In this document: positions 17,136-25,943 of the stretch, one piece after another
Numbering within the stretch: the stretch's first letter is position 1
Layout: each line of letters begins with the position of its first letter
NCBI RefSeq assembly: GCF_026340305.1
Contig: NZ_JAPEPI010000002.1
Coordinates: forward strand, 930,001-994,000
Direction of reading: 5' to 3'
Source of the DNA: Streptomyces sp. NBC_01381
GTDB taxonomy: Bacteria > Actinomycetota > Actinomycetes > Streptomycetales > Streptomycetaceae
DNA: 64,000 nt
Program-made: the position numbers and the translations under genes
Notes under the pieces: generated by a model
The model's database searches: none
Told to the model about the DNA's origin: nothing
What the model saw: only the letters and a program-made list of their open reading frames with translations

Positions 17136-18410
17136 ATGAGCCTGTTCGCCATCCGCGACTACCGCCGCCTGTTCAGCGCCCAGGTCATCGCCCTGTTCGG
17201 CACCGGTCTCGCGACAGTGGCCCTCGGACTGCTCGCCTACGATCTCGCGGGACCGCGCGCAGGCGTGGTCCTCGGCACCGCCCTGACCGTCAAGATGGTC
17301 ATGTACGTGGTCATAGCCCCCCTTGCCGCCGCGTACGTCGACCGGCTCCCCAGAAGAGCCTTCCTGGTCCTCCTCGACGTGGTGCGCGCCGCGGTGGTCC
17401 TCGCGCTGCCGTTCGTCACCGAGGTCTGGCACATCTACGTGCTGATCGGCCTGCTGCAGGCCGGATCCGCGGCCTTCACCCCGACGTTCCAGGCCGTCAT
17501 CCCCGACATCGTCACGGACGAATCCGACTACACACGCGCCCTGTCCGCCTCTCAGGTCGCCTACACCATGGAGAGCCTGCTCAGCCCGGTACTCGCAGCG
17601 GTTGCCCTGGCGTTCATGAGCTTCAACCTGCTCTTCCTGGGCACCTCCGTCGGATTCGCCGTCTCCGCCCTCCTCGTCCTGTCGACGCGCATCCCCGACG
17701 CCCGCCCCAACGCCCACGCCAAGGCCTGGGACAGGGCAGCGGCAGGGATCAGGACCTTCCTCAGGACACCGCGGCTGCGCGGCGTCATGGCGCTCAACCT
17801 CGTGGTCGCGGCGGCAGGGTCGATCGTCGTCGTCAACACCGTCAACTACGTGCGTGACGAGCTCGGCGGCTCGCAGTCGGACGTCGCATGGATGCTCGCG
17901 GCCTCCGGCGGCGGAACCCTCCTCGCGGCCCTAGCGCTTCCCCGCATCCTCGACCGGATCGCCGCCCGCACCGTCATGCTGACCGGCGCCGGAGTCCTCC
18001 TCGGCGGCACGATCGCCGCGGTGGGCCTCATGGCGGCCGGCCTGACCACATGGACCGGTACGGCGATCAACTGGACCGTGATCGGCATCGGCATGGCGCT
18101 CGTCGTCACGCCGACCGGAAAGGTCCTGCGCGCCTCCGTCGCACCGAACGCGATCCCCGAGGCCTTCGCGGCCCAGTTCTCCCTGTCGCACCTGGCCTGG
18201 CTGATCACCTACCCCATCGCGGGATGGCTCGGCACGAACGCCGGCTTCGCGCTCGCCTGGTCCGTCCTCGCGGCCCTCGCCGGGGCGGGCACCGTCGGCG
18301 CCCTCCTCCTGTGGCCGCGCCACGATGGACCACGGGCCGTGACGGGAACCGCGACGCCCGGCACGACCGTGCCCCGGCTGGACAGGTCCACCCTGTCCAA
18401 GGCCGCGTGA
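17136..18410 (+). CDS. MFS transporter (drug/metabolite exporter type)
   Basis: A 424-residue major facilitator with about 12 predicted membrane segments, starting with the MSLFAIRDYRRLFSAQVIALFG motif seen in the MFS_3/enterobactin-exporter-like group. The loop after TM2 has AAYVDRLPRRAFL, a version of the GxxxDRxxRR motif. ATG at 17136 follows GGAAGG at 8 nt. It lies downstream of the CsoR-box gene and micropeptide but behind a strong hairpin, so co-regulation with copper is possible but not shown. The substrate cannot be told from sequence. Confidence 0.88.
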   Translation: MSLFAIRDYRRLFSAQVIALFGTGLATVALGLLAYDLAGPRAGVVLGTALTVKMVMYVVIAPLAAAYVDRLPRRAFLVLLDVVRAAVVLALPFVTEVWHIYVLIGLLQAGSAAFTPTFQAVIPDIVTDESDYTRALSASQVAYTMESLLSPVLAAVALAFMSFNLLFLGTSVGFAVSALLVLSTRIPDARPNAHAKAWDRAAAGIRTFLRTPRLRGVMALNLVVAAAGSIVVVNTVNYVRDELGGSQSDVAWMLAASGGGTLLAALALPRILDRIAARTVMLTGAGVLLGGTIAAVGLMAAGLTTWTGTAINWTVIGIGMALVVTPTGKVLRASVAPNAIPEAFAAQFSLSHLAWLITYPIAGWLGTNAGFALAWSVLAALAGAGTVGALLLWPRHDGPRAVTGTATPGTTVPRLDRSTLSKAA

Positions 18411-18461
18411 AGCGTCGCGGGACCCGGAAAGCGCGACCCGGAAAGCGACCCGGAAGGCGCC
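18411..18461. repeat. Short direct repeats between convergent genes
   Basis: Three near-identical copies of GACCCGGAAAGC occupy most of the 51-bp gap between the MFS and ABC exporter stop codons. No hairpin terminator is evident. Confidence 0.5.
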
Positions 18462-20801
18462 CTACCCCACCACGCTGTCCCGCCAGGCGCGGTGCAGATC
18501 CGCGAACGAACCGCTGCCCGCGATGAGTTCGTCCGGAGTGCCGTCCTCCACGACCCGGCCGTGCTCCATCACGAGCACCCGGTCGGCGATCTCCACGGTG
18601 GAGAGCCGGTGGGCGATCACGACGGCCGTGCGGCCGCGCAGCACCGTGTCCATGGCGCGCTGCACGGCCCGCTCGCCCGGGATGTCCAGGGAGCTGGTCG
18701 CCTCGTCCAGGATGAGCACCGCCGGGTCGGCGAGCAGCGCCCGCGCGAAGGCCACCAACTGCCGCTGACCGGCGGAGATACGGCCGCCCCTCTTGCGTAC
18801 GTCGGTGTCGTAGCCGTCCGGCAGCGAGGCGATGAAGTCGTGCGCGCCGATCGCCTTCGCCGCGTGCTCGATGTCCTCGCGGGTGGCGTCCGGGCGGCCG
18901 ATGGCGATGTTCTCCGCGACCGTGCCGGAGAAGAGGAAGGCCTCCTGGGTCACCATGACCACGCCGCGCCGCAGTTCGGCGTTGGCGAGGTCGCGCAGAT
19001 CGACCCCGTCGAGGAGGACCCGGCCGTCCGTCGGGTCGTAGAAGCGGGCCAGGAGCTTGGCGAGCGTCGACTTGCCCGCGCCGGTGGAGCCGACGACGGC
19101 GACGGTCTGCCCGGCGGGCAGCGTCAGGTCGAAGCGGGGAAGCACCTCGCCGCCGGTGCGGTAGGCGAACCGCACGCCGTCGAAGCGGACCTCGCGGCCC
19201 GGGTGTTCGGAGGCGAGGGAGGGCAGGGGGCGCGCGGACTCGGCGGCCGGTTCCGGTACCGAAGGGGTCTGGGCGAGCAGGCCCGCGACCTTCTCCAGGG
19301 AAGCGGCCGCCGACTGGTAGGAGTTGAGGAACATGCCGAGCCGGTCGATCGGGTCGTAGAGACGGCGCAGATAGAGCACCGCTGCGGCGAGGACCCCGAG
19401 CGCGAGCGTGCCGTCGGTGACGCGGTAGGCACCCCACAGGACGATGCCGGCGACGGCCGTGTTGGCGACGAGCCGGGACCCGACGACATAGCGGGCCATC
19501 TCCAGCATCGCGTCGCCGTTGCTGCGCTCGTGACGGTGGTTGAGCACGGCGAACTCGGCCTCGTTGGCGCGCTCGCGGCGGAAGGCGCGGACCGGGCGGA
19601 TGCCGTTCATGGTCTCGGCGAACTTCACGATGACGGCGGCGATGGCGGTGGAACGCTTGCCGAACAGCGGGCCCGCGCGGCGCTGGTAGCGGCGTACGAG
19701 GAGGTAGAGCGGCACGAACGACACCACCGCGGCTGCGCCGAGGCTCAGGTCGAGCCAGAGCAGCATCGCCGAGATGTAGACGAAGGACAGGATGACGGTG
19801 ATCAGCTCCTGCAGGCCCTCGCTGAGCAGCTCCCGCAGGGATTCCACATCCGTGGTGGAACGGGAGATCAGCCGCCCCGATGTGTACCGCTCGTGGAAGT
19901 CCACGCTGAGCGCCTGCGCGTGCCGGAAGATCCGCCCGCGCAGATCGAGCAGCACGTCCTGGTTCACCCGCGCAGAGGCGACGATGAACGCGTACTGGAA
20001 CCCGGCGGACGCGGCCGCGCACAGCAGATAGCCGAGACCGACGGCGATCAACGGCCCGTAGTCGTCGCGGCGTACGGCCGGCACGCCGCTGTCGATGGCG
20101 TACGCCACGAGCAGCGGCCCGCCCTGCACGGCGGCCTGCTGCAGCAGGAGCAGCACGGTCGCGAGCACGACCCGCCTGCGCAGCGGCGCGAGCAGCGAAC
20201 GGAGCAGCGCGGCGGTGGCGCCGGGCGCAGTGGGGAGCGTGTCCTGGTCGAAGTCGTCGGTGGGGGAAGGGGATTCGGCGGGGGCAGGGTGCGGGGCGGG
20301 GGAGCCGTTGAGGGGGGCGGGCTCCGTGTTGGAACGGGCCGCGGTGTTGGGACGGGCCGCCGCGTCGGGGCGGGCTGCCGTGTTGGAACGGGCTGCCGTG
20401 TTGGAACGGGCATCCGTGTCGGGACGGGCTGCCGTGTTGGAACGGGCTGCCGTGTTGGAACGGGCTGCCGTGTTGGAACGGGCCTCCGTGTCGGAACGGG
20501 CTGCCGCGTCGGGGCGGGCCTCCGTGTTGGAACGGGCTGCCGTGTCGGGACGGGCTGCCGTGTTGGAACGGGCCTCCGTGTCGGGACGGGCTGCCGCGTC
20601 GGGGCGGGCTGCCGTGTTGGGACGGGCCTCCGCGTTGGAACGGGCCTCCGCATCGGAACGGGTTCGCGACCCGGCTGACGCGTCCGTTCCCGGGCGGCGC
20701 TCGTCGCCCGGGTGCCGCTCGTCGTCCAGGTGCCGACGGCCCCCCGGCTCTTCCTCCCCGCCCGGCCCCGTGGTCCGTGACGCCGGTGTCGATGCCGTCA
20801 T
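18462..20801 (-). CDS. ABC exporter half-transporter, canonical Walker B, with N-terminal hexapeptide repeats
   Basis: A 779-residue type IV ABC exporter half. Residues about 49-160 are a low-complexity array of 18 six-residue units ([S/P][N/D][T/A][A/E/D]AR), absent from ordinary family members. A Pro/Glu spacer, six membrane segments (from LLRSLLAPLRRRVVLATVL) and an ATPase domain follow. The NBD has Walker A VGSTGAGKST, Walker B VLILDEATSSLD with the catalytic Glu, H-loop VIAHRLS, but a degenerate signature (ISAGQ instead of LSGGQ). This complements the partner at 20798-22810, which has LSGGQ but a degenerate Walker B. The ATG overlaps the partner's stop (ATGA) and GGAGG precedes it, so both subunits should form one heterodimer with a single full ATPase site. 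Confidence 0.92.
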   Translation of the reverse strand: MTASTPASRTTGPGGEEEPGGRRHLDDERHPGDERRPGTDASAGSRTRSDAEARSNAEARPNTAARPDAAARPDTEARSNTAARPDTAARSNTEARPDAAARSDTEARSNTAARSNTAARSNTAARPDTDARSNTAARSNTAARPDAAARPNTAARSNTEPAPLNGSPAPHPAPAESPSPTDDFDQDTLPTAPGATAALLRSLLAPLRRRVVLATVLLLLQQAAVQGGPLLVAYAIDSGVPAVRRDDYGPLIAVGLGYLLCAAASAGFQYAFIVASARVNQDVLLDLRGRIFRHAQALSVDFHERYTSGRLISRSTTDVESLRELLSEGLQELITVILSFVYISAMLLWLDLSLGAAAVVSFVPLYLLVRRYQRRAGPLFGKRSTAIAAVIVKFAETMNGIRPVRAFRRERANEAEFAVLNHRHERSNGDAMLEMARYVVGSRLVANTAVAGIVLWGAYRVTDGTLALGVLAAAVLYLRRLYDPIDRLGMFLNSYQSAAASLEKVAGLLAQTPSVPEPAAESARPLPSLASEHPGREVRFDGVRFAYRTGGEVLPRFDLTLPAGQTVAVVGSTGAGKSTLAKLLARFYDPTDGRVLLDGVDLRDLANAELRRGVVMVTQEAFLFSGTVAENIAIGRPDATREDIEHAAKAIGAHDFIASLPDGYDTDVRKRGGRISAGQRQLVAFARALLADPAVLILDEATSSLDIPGERAVQRAMDTVLRGRTAVVIAHRLSTVEIADRVLVMEHGRVVEDGTPDELIAGSGSFADLHRAWRDSVVG
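20334..20657 (-). repeat. 18-bp tandem repeat array inside an ABC exporter gene
   Basis: Eighteen consecutive 18-bp units (plus a partial nineteenth) with consensus reading [TCC/CCC][AAC/GAC][ACG/GCG][GCA/GAG]GCCCGT on the minus strand. Units differ by single substitutions and all keep frame. On the other frames the same DNA also reads as open low-complexity protein, which explains several spurious long ORFs. Confidence 0.9.
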
Positions 20802-22810
20802 CGTGCCGCCTCCCCCTCCGCGGACGTGTCGTCCGCCTCTTCCCGAGCGGAAGCGGGCTCCGCCCCCGACATCAGCCACGCGTACTCCGCGTTCTCCCGC
20901 AGCAGTTCCTGGTGCGTGCCCACCGCCGTGATCCGGCCTCCGGACAGCAGGGCGACGCGGTCGGCGAGCAGGACCGTGGACGGGCGGTGCGCCACCACCA
21001 GGGCCGTGGTGTCCCGCAGGACGCGGCGCAGGGCCGCCTCCACCAGGGCCTCCGTGTGCACGTCCAGGGCGGACAGCGGATCGTCGAGGACCAGGAAGCG
21101 GGGGCGGGCGACCACCGCGCGGGCCAGGGCGAGGCGCTGGCGCTGGCCCCCGGACAGGCTCAGGCCCTGCTCGCCCACCTGTGTGTCCGTGCCCTGCGGC
21201 AGCGCGTGCGCGAAGTCGGCCTGCGCGATGTCGAGGGCGCGCGCCAACTCGGGCTGCCCGGCGGCCTCTTCGGCCCCCATCAGGACGTTCTCGCCGACCG
21301 ACGCGGAGAACAGTGTCGGCTCCTCGAAGGCCACGGCCACCAGCGTGCGCAGCTGCTCGCGGTCCATCTCCGCGATGTCCGCGCCGTCCAGCGTGATGCG
21401 GCCCTCGCTCACCTCGTGCAGCCGCGGCACCAGCGCCGTCAGGGTCGTCTTGCCGCTGCCCGTCGCACCGACGAGGGCGAGCGTCTCGCCCGTGCGTATG
21501 TGCAGATCGATGCGGTCGAGCGCGGGTGGCGCGTCGGGCGGGGCGTCGGGATAGCGGAACCGTACGCCGTGAAAGCGGAGCCCGGCTTCCCCGGAGCCGG
21601 ACCGGGCCCCTGGGCCGGTGGCGGACCCGGCGTCGGTGGCGGATCCAGCGCCGCCCCTGGCCCTGCCCCCGGCGCCGGACTTGGACCCGATCCCCGAGCC
21701 GACGCCGACGCCGATGCCGACTCCAGCCCCAGCCCCAGCCTCAGCGCCGACCCCGCCCCCGACCGACGAAGACTCCTGCTCCGCGTCCATCACCTCGAAG
21801 TACCGCTCCGTGGCCGTCGCCGACTCCTGGCTCATCGCGAGCAGGAAGCCGATCGACTCCACCGGCCAGCGCAGGGCGAGGGCCGTCGAGAGGAACGCCA
21901 CGAGCGTGCCCGTGGACAGGTCGCCGTCGGCCACCTGCACCGTGCCGAGCACAAGGGCCGCACCGATCGCGACCTCCGGCAGCGCCATGATCACCGCGTA
22001 GATCGCGGCGAGCAGCCGCGCCTTGGCGAGTTCCGTGCCCCGCAGCGTGTGCGAAAGATCGTGGAAGGCCCGCGCCTGACTGCGGTGACGGCCGAAGCCC
22101 TTGATGATGCGGATGCCGAGCACGCTCTCCTCGACGACGGTCGTCAGATCGCCGACCTGGTCCTGCGCCCGCCGCGCCACCGCCATGTACCGGCCCTCGA
22201 AGTACGCGCAGACGATCACCAGCGGCACCAGCGGGGTCATCAGTACGAGCCCGAGCGTCCAGTCCTGCGCGACCAGGATGACCATGCCGACCACGATCGT
22301 CGCGCCGTTGACCACCAGGAACGTCAGCGGGAAGGCGAGGAACATCCGAAGCAGCATCAGATCCGTCGTGCCGCGCGAAAGCAGCTGGCCCGACGCCCAC
22401 CGGTCGTGGAACGCCACCGGAAGCCGCTGCAGATGGCGGTAGAGATCCGCCCGCATCGCCGCCTCGACGGAGGCGAGCGGCCGCGCCACCAGCCACCGCC
22501 GCAGGCCGAAGAGGAGCGCCTCGGCGATGCCGAGCAGCAACAGGAGCAGCGCCCCGAGCCACACCCCGCCGAGGTCCCGCTCGGCCACCGGGCCGTCCAC
22601 GAGCCACTTCAGTACGAGGGGGAAGACAAGCCCCGTACAAGAGGCGAGGATGGCGACAAATGCCGCGCTGAACAGGCGAGTTCGTACGGGGCGGACATAG
22701 GGCCACAGACGCAGCAGGGTCCGCGCGGCGGACCCTCCCGAGTGTTCCCCCGCTGGTCGCCCCGCTGATTCCTTCGCTGATTCCTTGGTCGGTGCATCTT
22801 GGTTCGGCAT
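20798..22810 (-). CDS. ABC exporter half-transporter, degenerate Walker B, with Gly-rich linker
   Basis: A 670-residue type IV ABC exporter half, first gene of the pair. Six membrane segments are followed by an unusual ~60-residue Gly/Ala/Val/Ser linker (about 347-405) before the ATPase domain. The NBD has Walker A VGATGSGKTT, signature LSLSGGQRQRLALARA, Walker B FLVLDDPLSALD (Asp replacing the catalytic Glu) and H-loop VVAHRPS. It therefore supplies the good signature motif to its partner's good Walker site. ATG at 22810; the stop overlaps the start of the second subunit. The family exports drugs, lipids or peptides; the substrate is unknown. Confidence 0.92.
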   Translation of the reverse strand: MPNQDAPTKESAKESAGRPAGEHSGGSAARTLLRLWPYVRPVRTRLFSAAFVAILASCTGLVFPLVLKWLVDGPVAERDLGGVWLGALLLLLLGIAEALLFGLRRWLVARPLASVEAAMRADLYRHLQRLPVAFHDRWASGQLLSRGTTDLMLLRMFLAFPLTFLVVNGATIVVGMVILVAQDWTLGLVLMTPLVPLVIVCAYFEGRYMAVARRAQDQVGDLTTVVEESVLGIRIIKGFGRHRSQARAFHDLSHTLRGTELAKARLLAAIYAVIMALPEVAIGAALVLGTVQVADGDLSTGTLVAFLSTALALRWPVESIGFLLAMSQESATATERYFEVMDAEQESSSVGGGVGAEAGAGAGVGIGVGVGSGIGSKSGAGGRARGGAGSATDAGSATGPGARSGSGEAGLRFHGVRFRYPDAPPDAPPALDRIDLHIRTGETLALVGATGSGKTTLTALVPRLHEVSEGRITLDGADIAEMDREQLRTLVAVAFEEPTLFSASVGENVLMGAEEAAGQPELARALDIAQADFAHALPQGTDTQVGEQGLSLSGGQRQRLALARAVVARPRFLVLDDPLSALDVHTEALVEAALRRVLRDTTALVVAHRPSTVLLADRVALLSGGRITAVGTHQELLRENAEYAWLMSGAEPASAREEADDTSAEGEAAR

Positions 22811-22994
22811 CAGGAGCGAGCCTACGGACGGCCACTGACAGCGCCCACCGAGTTTTGGCCCGGACGCGCTCGTCCGCTGGTCCTAGGACCCGCCGCCATC
22901 GGCGAGGTCGTACCCGCCATCAACCGATCGGCTGATGCCGCTTCGAGCGCGATGGGCGATGCCCGCACCCCCGCCCACCGGCGAGGCTCGCCCC

Positions 22995-23897
22995 ATGCCC
23001 ATCATCGAAGTGCGCGACCTGCACAAGGCCTACGGCGGACGTGCCGCCGTCGACGGTGTCTCCTTCGCCGTCGAGGAAGGCGAGATCTTCGGAGTCCTCG
23101 GACCGAACGGCGCGGGCAAGACCACCACGGTGGAGTGCGTCGAAGGCCTGCGGACCCCCGACACGGGGACGGTCCGGGTCGCCGGGCTCGACCCCGCCGC
23201 CGACCACGACCGCGTCACCCGGCTCCTCGGCGCCCAGCTCCAGGAGAGCGAGCTGCAGGCGAAGCTCACCGTCCGCGAGGCGCTCGAACTGTACGCCGCC
23301 TTCTATCCGCACCCCGCGAACTGGCACCCCCTCGCCGAACGCCTGCGCCTCACCGACAAGTTGGACAGCCGCTTCGGCAAGCTCTCCGGAGGGCAGAAGC
23401 AGCGCCTGTTCATCGCGCTCGCACTGATCGGCAGCCCGAGGGTCGTCGTCCTCGACGAGCTGACCACGGGACTCGACCCGCGCGCCCGCCGCGACACCTG
23501 GCAGCTCATCGAGGACGTACGCGACAGCGGAGTGACCGTCCTCCTGGTCACCCACTTCATGGAGGAGGCCCAGCGCCTCTGCGACCGCATCGCCGTCATC
23601 GACCAGGGCCGGATCGCCGCGCTCGACACCCCCGCGGGCCTGATCAGCCGGGCCGCCGGATCCACCGTCATGTCGTTCACGCCGTCCGCGCCGCTCGACG
23701 AGCGGGAACTCGCCGCGCTGCCGCAGCTCACCTCCGTCGAGGAGCGGGACGGCCGCTACACGATCAACGGCACCGACGCGACCGTCGACGCGGCCATCAC
23801 GCTGCTCGCCCGGCACCACATCACCGCCCGTCAACTACGGGTCTCCGACGCCACGTTGGACGACGCGTTCCTCGACCTGACGGGAGCCAAGGCATGA
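22995..23897 (+). CDS. ABC transporter ATP-binding protein (ABC-2/DrrA type)
   Basis: A 300-residue ATPase with Walker A GPNGAGKTTT, signature KLSGGQKQRL, Walker B VVVLDELTTGLD and H-loop LLVTHFMEEAQ, plus the C-terminal domain common in DrrA-like exporters. ATG at 22995 begins MPIIEVRDLHKAYGG, the usual family start; upstream in-frame codons are not conserved-looking. The stop overlaps the next gene's start by ATGA. It energises the permease that follows. The cluster order ATPase, permease, NarL-type kinase and regulator is like Bacillus yvfR-yvfS-yvfT-yvfU (family knowledge). Confidence 0.93.
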   Translation: MPIIEVRDLHKAYGGRAAVDGVSFAVEEGEIFGVLGPNGAGKTTTVECVEGLRTPDTGTVRVAGLDPAADHDRVTRLLGAQLQESELQAKLTVREALELYAAFYPHPANWHPLAERLRLTDKLDSRFGKLSGGQKQRLFIALALIGSPRVVVLDELTTGLDPRARRDTWQLIEDVRDSGVTVLLVTHFMEEAQRLCDRIAVIDQGRIAALDTPAGLISRAAGSTVMSFTPSAPLDERELAALPQLTSVEERDGRYTINGTDATVDAAITLLARHHITARQLRVSDATLDDAFLDLTGAKA

Positions 23898-24637
23898 GCG
23901 CCGCCACCACCGCCGTCGTGAAGAGCGAGTTCCGCCTCTTCACCCGTGAACCCGGCGGGATCTTCTGGATCCTGGCGTTCCCCGCCATCCTCCTGGTGAT
24001 CCTCGGCTCCATCCCGTCCTTCCGGGAGGCCGACGACTCGCTCGGCGGGCTTCGCATGGTCGACGCGTACGTCCCCGTGACGGTGCTCCTCGCCATGATC
24101 ATGGCGGGCGGTCAGTCCATGCCGCCCGTCATCACCGGCTACCGCGAACGCGGCATCCTGCGCCGGATGTCCACCACCCCGGTGCGCCCCACGTCACTGC
24201 TCGCCGCGCAGATGGGCCTGCACGGCGCGGCCGCGCTGCTCTCGGCGCTGCTCTCGCTCGTGGTGGGCCGCATCGCCTTCGACGTACCGCTGCCGCGCAT
24301 GGCCTTCGGATACGTCGTCGCCCTCGCCCTGGCGATCTGCGCGGCCCTGGCCATGGGCGCCCTGGTCTCCGCGCTCTCCCGCACATCGAAGATCGCCACC
24401 GCGATCGGCTCGGCGGTCTTCTTCCCCTCGATGTTCACCGCGGGCGTCTGGCTGCCGGTCCAGTCCATGCCCGAAACCCTCGCCCGCATCGTCGAGTTCA
24501 CCCCCTTCGGCGCGGCCTCGCAGGCGCTGTACGAGGCGGCTGCGGGGGACTGGCCGGGGTGGGCGCACCTGGGTGTGCTCGCCCTGTGGACGGTGGCGCT
24601 GACGTACGGCGCGGCGCGCTGGTTCCGCTGGGAGTGA
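23894..24637 (+). CDS. ABC-2 type transporter permease
   Basis: A 247-residue integral membrane protein with about six hydrophobic segments (GIFWILAFPAILLVILGS, YVPVTVLLAMIMAGG, MAFGYVVALALAICAALAMGA, IATAIGSAVFFPSMFTAGVWLP). The conserved ABC-2 stretch ITGYRERGILRRMSTTPVRP lies between segments 2 and 3. It starts in an ATGA overlap with the ATPase gene and ends 4 bp before the kinase gene, so all four genes are one operon. Confidence 0.92.
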   Translation: MSAATTAVVKSEFRLFTREPGGIFWILAFPAILLVILGSIPSFREADDSLGGLRMVDAYVPVTVLLAMIMAGGQSMPPVITGYRERGILRRMSTTPVRPTSLLAAQMGLHGAAALLSALLSLVVGRIAFDVPLPRMAFGYVVALALAICAALAMGALVSALSRTSKIATAIGSAVFFPSMFTAGVWLPVQSMPETLARIVEFTPFGAASQALYEAAAGDWPGWAHLGVLALWTVALTYGAARWFRWE

Positions 24638-24641
24638 GGGC

Positions 24642-25943
24642 ATGGGCCGGGCGGTGTGCGTCGACGACACTGGGGCCATGGCCATGAGCACGGCGGACGC
24701 CGCGAAGATCATCGAGCAGCGATGGGGTCTCTTCAACCGCTGGGGCCCCTACGTCCTGCTCGGCTTCGGGCTCCTCATGGCGCTCGCCACCTCCGGCGTC
24801 GTCGGCATGAGCCGGGGCGAGCGGTACGCGTCCTGGGCTCTCGTGGGCGCCGGGCTCGCGCTCCAGCTGTGGTGGAGCGCGGCGGCCGGAAGCCGTCCGG
24901 GCCCCTCGGCCGCCGGAACCCTCTACTACGCCGTGCGCTGGGCGCTCGCCTTCGTCCTCACCTGGTTCAACCCGTTCTTCGCGTTCTACGCCGTCGTCGG
25001 CTACTTCGGCGCCGAACGGCTGCTGCCGCCGCGCCTGGTCAAGCCCGGCCTGTTCGCCACGGCCGTCATCATGGCCGGCTCCCAGTCCGGCGGTCTGCCG
25101 CCGCACGACGAACTCGGCTGGACCGTCTTCGGCGCGCTGCTCGCCGTGAACGTCGCCCTGCTGATCGTCTTCGCGCACCTCGCGGCCCAGGAGGACGAGC
25201 GCAACCGCATCGCCGTCTCCACCATCGTCGAACTGGAGCACACCAACACCGCGTTGCAGCAGGCCATGGACGAGAACGCCGCCCTGCACTCCCAACTCCT
25301 GGTCCAGGCACGGGAGGCGGGGGTGGCCGACGAGCGGCGCCGCCTCGCCGCCGAGATCCACGACACCATCGCGCAGGGCCTGACCGGCATCATCGCCCAG
25401 CTCCAGGTCGTCGCCAACGCCTCCGACGAGACGCTGGCCCGCGAACATCTGGGCCGCGCCGCCGATCTCGCCCGGCACAGCCTGGGCGAGGCCCGCCGCT
25501 CCGTCCACAACCTCTCCCCGACGGCCCTGGAACACGACGAGCTGCCCGAAGCGCTGAAGAAGACGGTCACGGAGTGGGCCGAACGCACCGGCGTCCGCGC
25601 CGAGGTCACGGTCACCGGACCCGCCGAGCCCCTGCACGAAGAGATCGAGGCGACCCTCCTGCGCATCGTCCAGGAGGCACTGTCCAACGCCTCCCGGCAC
25701 GCCGCCGCCACCCGGGTCGGGGTCACCCTCTCCTACATGGACGGCGAGGTCACCCTCGACGTGCGGGACGACGGCCGCGGCTTCGACCCGCTGACACTCG
25801 TCAAGCGCAGCGGATCCGGAGGCTTCGGCCTCGACGGCATGCGGGCCCGCGCCGAGCGCATCGCGGGCTCGTTCACGGTCGAATCGGAACCGGGCGGCGG
25901 CACCGCACTGTCGGCTCGCGTACCGTTGGTCCGCCATGGCTGA
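24642..25943 (+). CDS. NarL-family sensor histidine kinase
   Basis: A 433-residue kinase with about five N-terminal membrane segments (35-180), a coiled linker, a HisKA_3 dimerisation domain with the phospho-acceptor His240 in RRRLAAEIHDTIAQG, and a HATPase domain (VQEALSNASRHA, DDGRGFDP, GFGLDGMRARAERI). ATG at 24642 is 4 bp after the permease stop; ATG 24678 is an alternative start. It overlaps the response-regulator gene by 8 bp. Because sensing is through membrane segments and it is co-transcribed with an ABC exporter, it likely responds to an exported or membrane-active compound. Confidence 0.93.
   Translation: MGRAVCVDDTGAMAMSTADAAKIIEQRWGLFNRWGPYVLLGFGLLMALATSGVVGMSRGERYASWALVGAGLALQLWWSAAAGSRPGPSAAGTLYYAVRWALAFVLTWFNPFFAFYAVVGYFGAERLLPPRLVKPGLFATAVIMAGSQSGGLPPHDELGWTVFGALLAVNVALLIVFAHLAAQEDERNRIAVSTIVELEHTNTALQQAMDENAALHSQLLVQAREAGVADERRRLAAEIHDTIAQGLTGIIAQLQVVANASDETLAREHLGRAADLARHSLGEARRSVHNLSPTALEHDELPEALKKTVTEWAERTGVRAEVTVTGPAEPLHEEIEATLLRIVQEALSNASRHAAATRVGVTLSYMDGEVTLDVRDDGRGFDPLTLVKRSGSGGFGLDGMRARAERIAGSFTVESEPGGGTALSARVPLVRHG

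Noticed and set aside
20330-20660. CRISPR-like array
   Set aside because: Units are contiguous 18-bp coding repeats without spacers.
20048-20678. Long open frames reading PVPTRQ or RVGTGC repeats
   Set aside because: They are alternative frames of the 18-bp repeat within the ABC exporter; only the SNTAAR frame continues into the membrane and ATPase domains.
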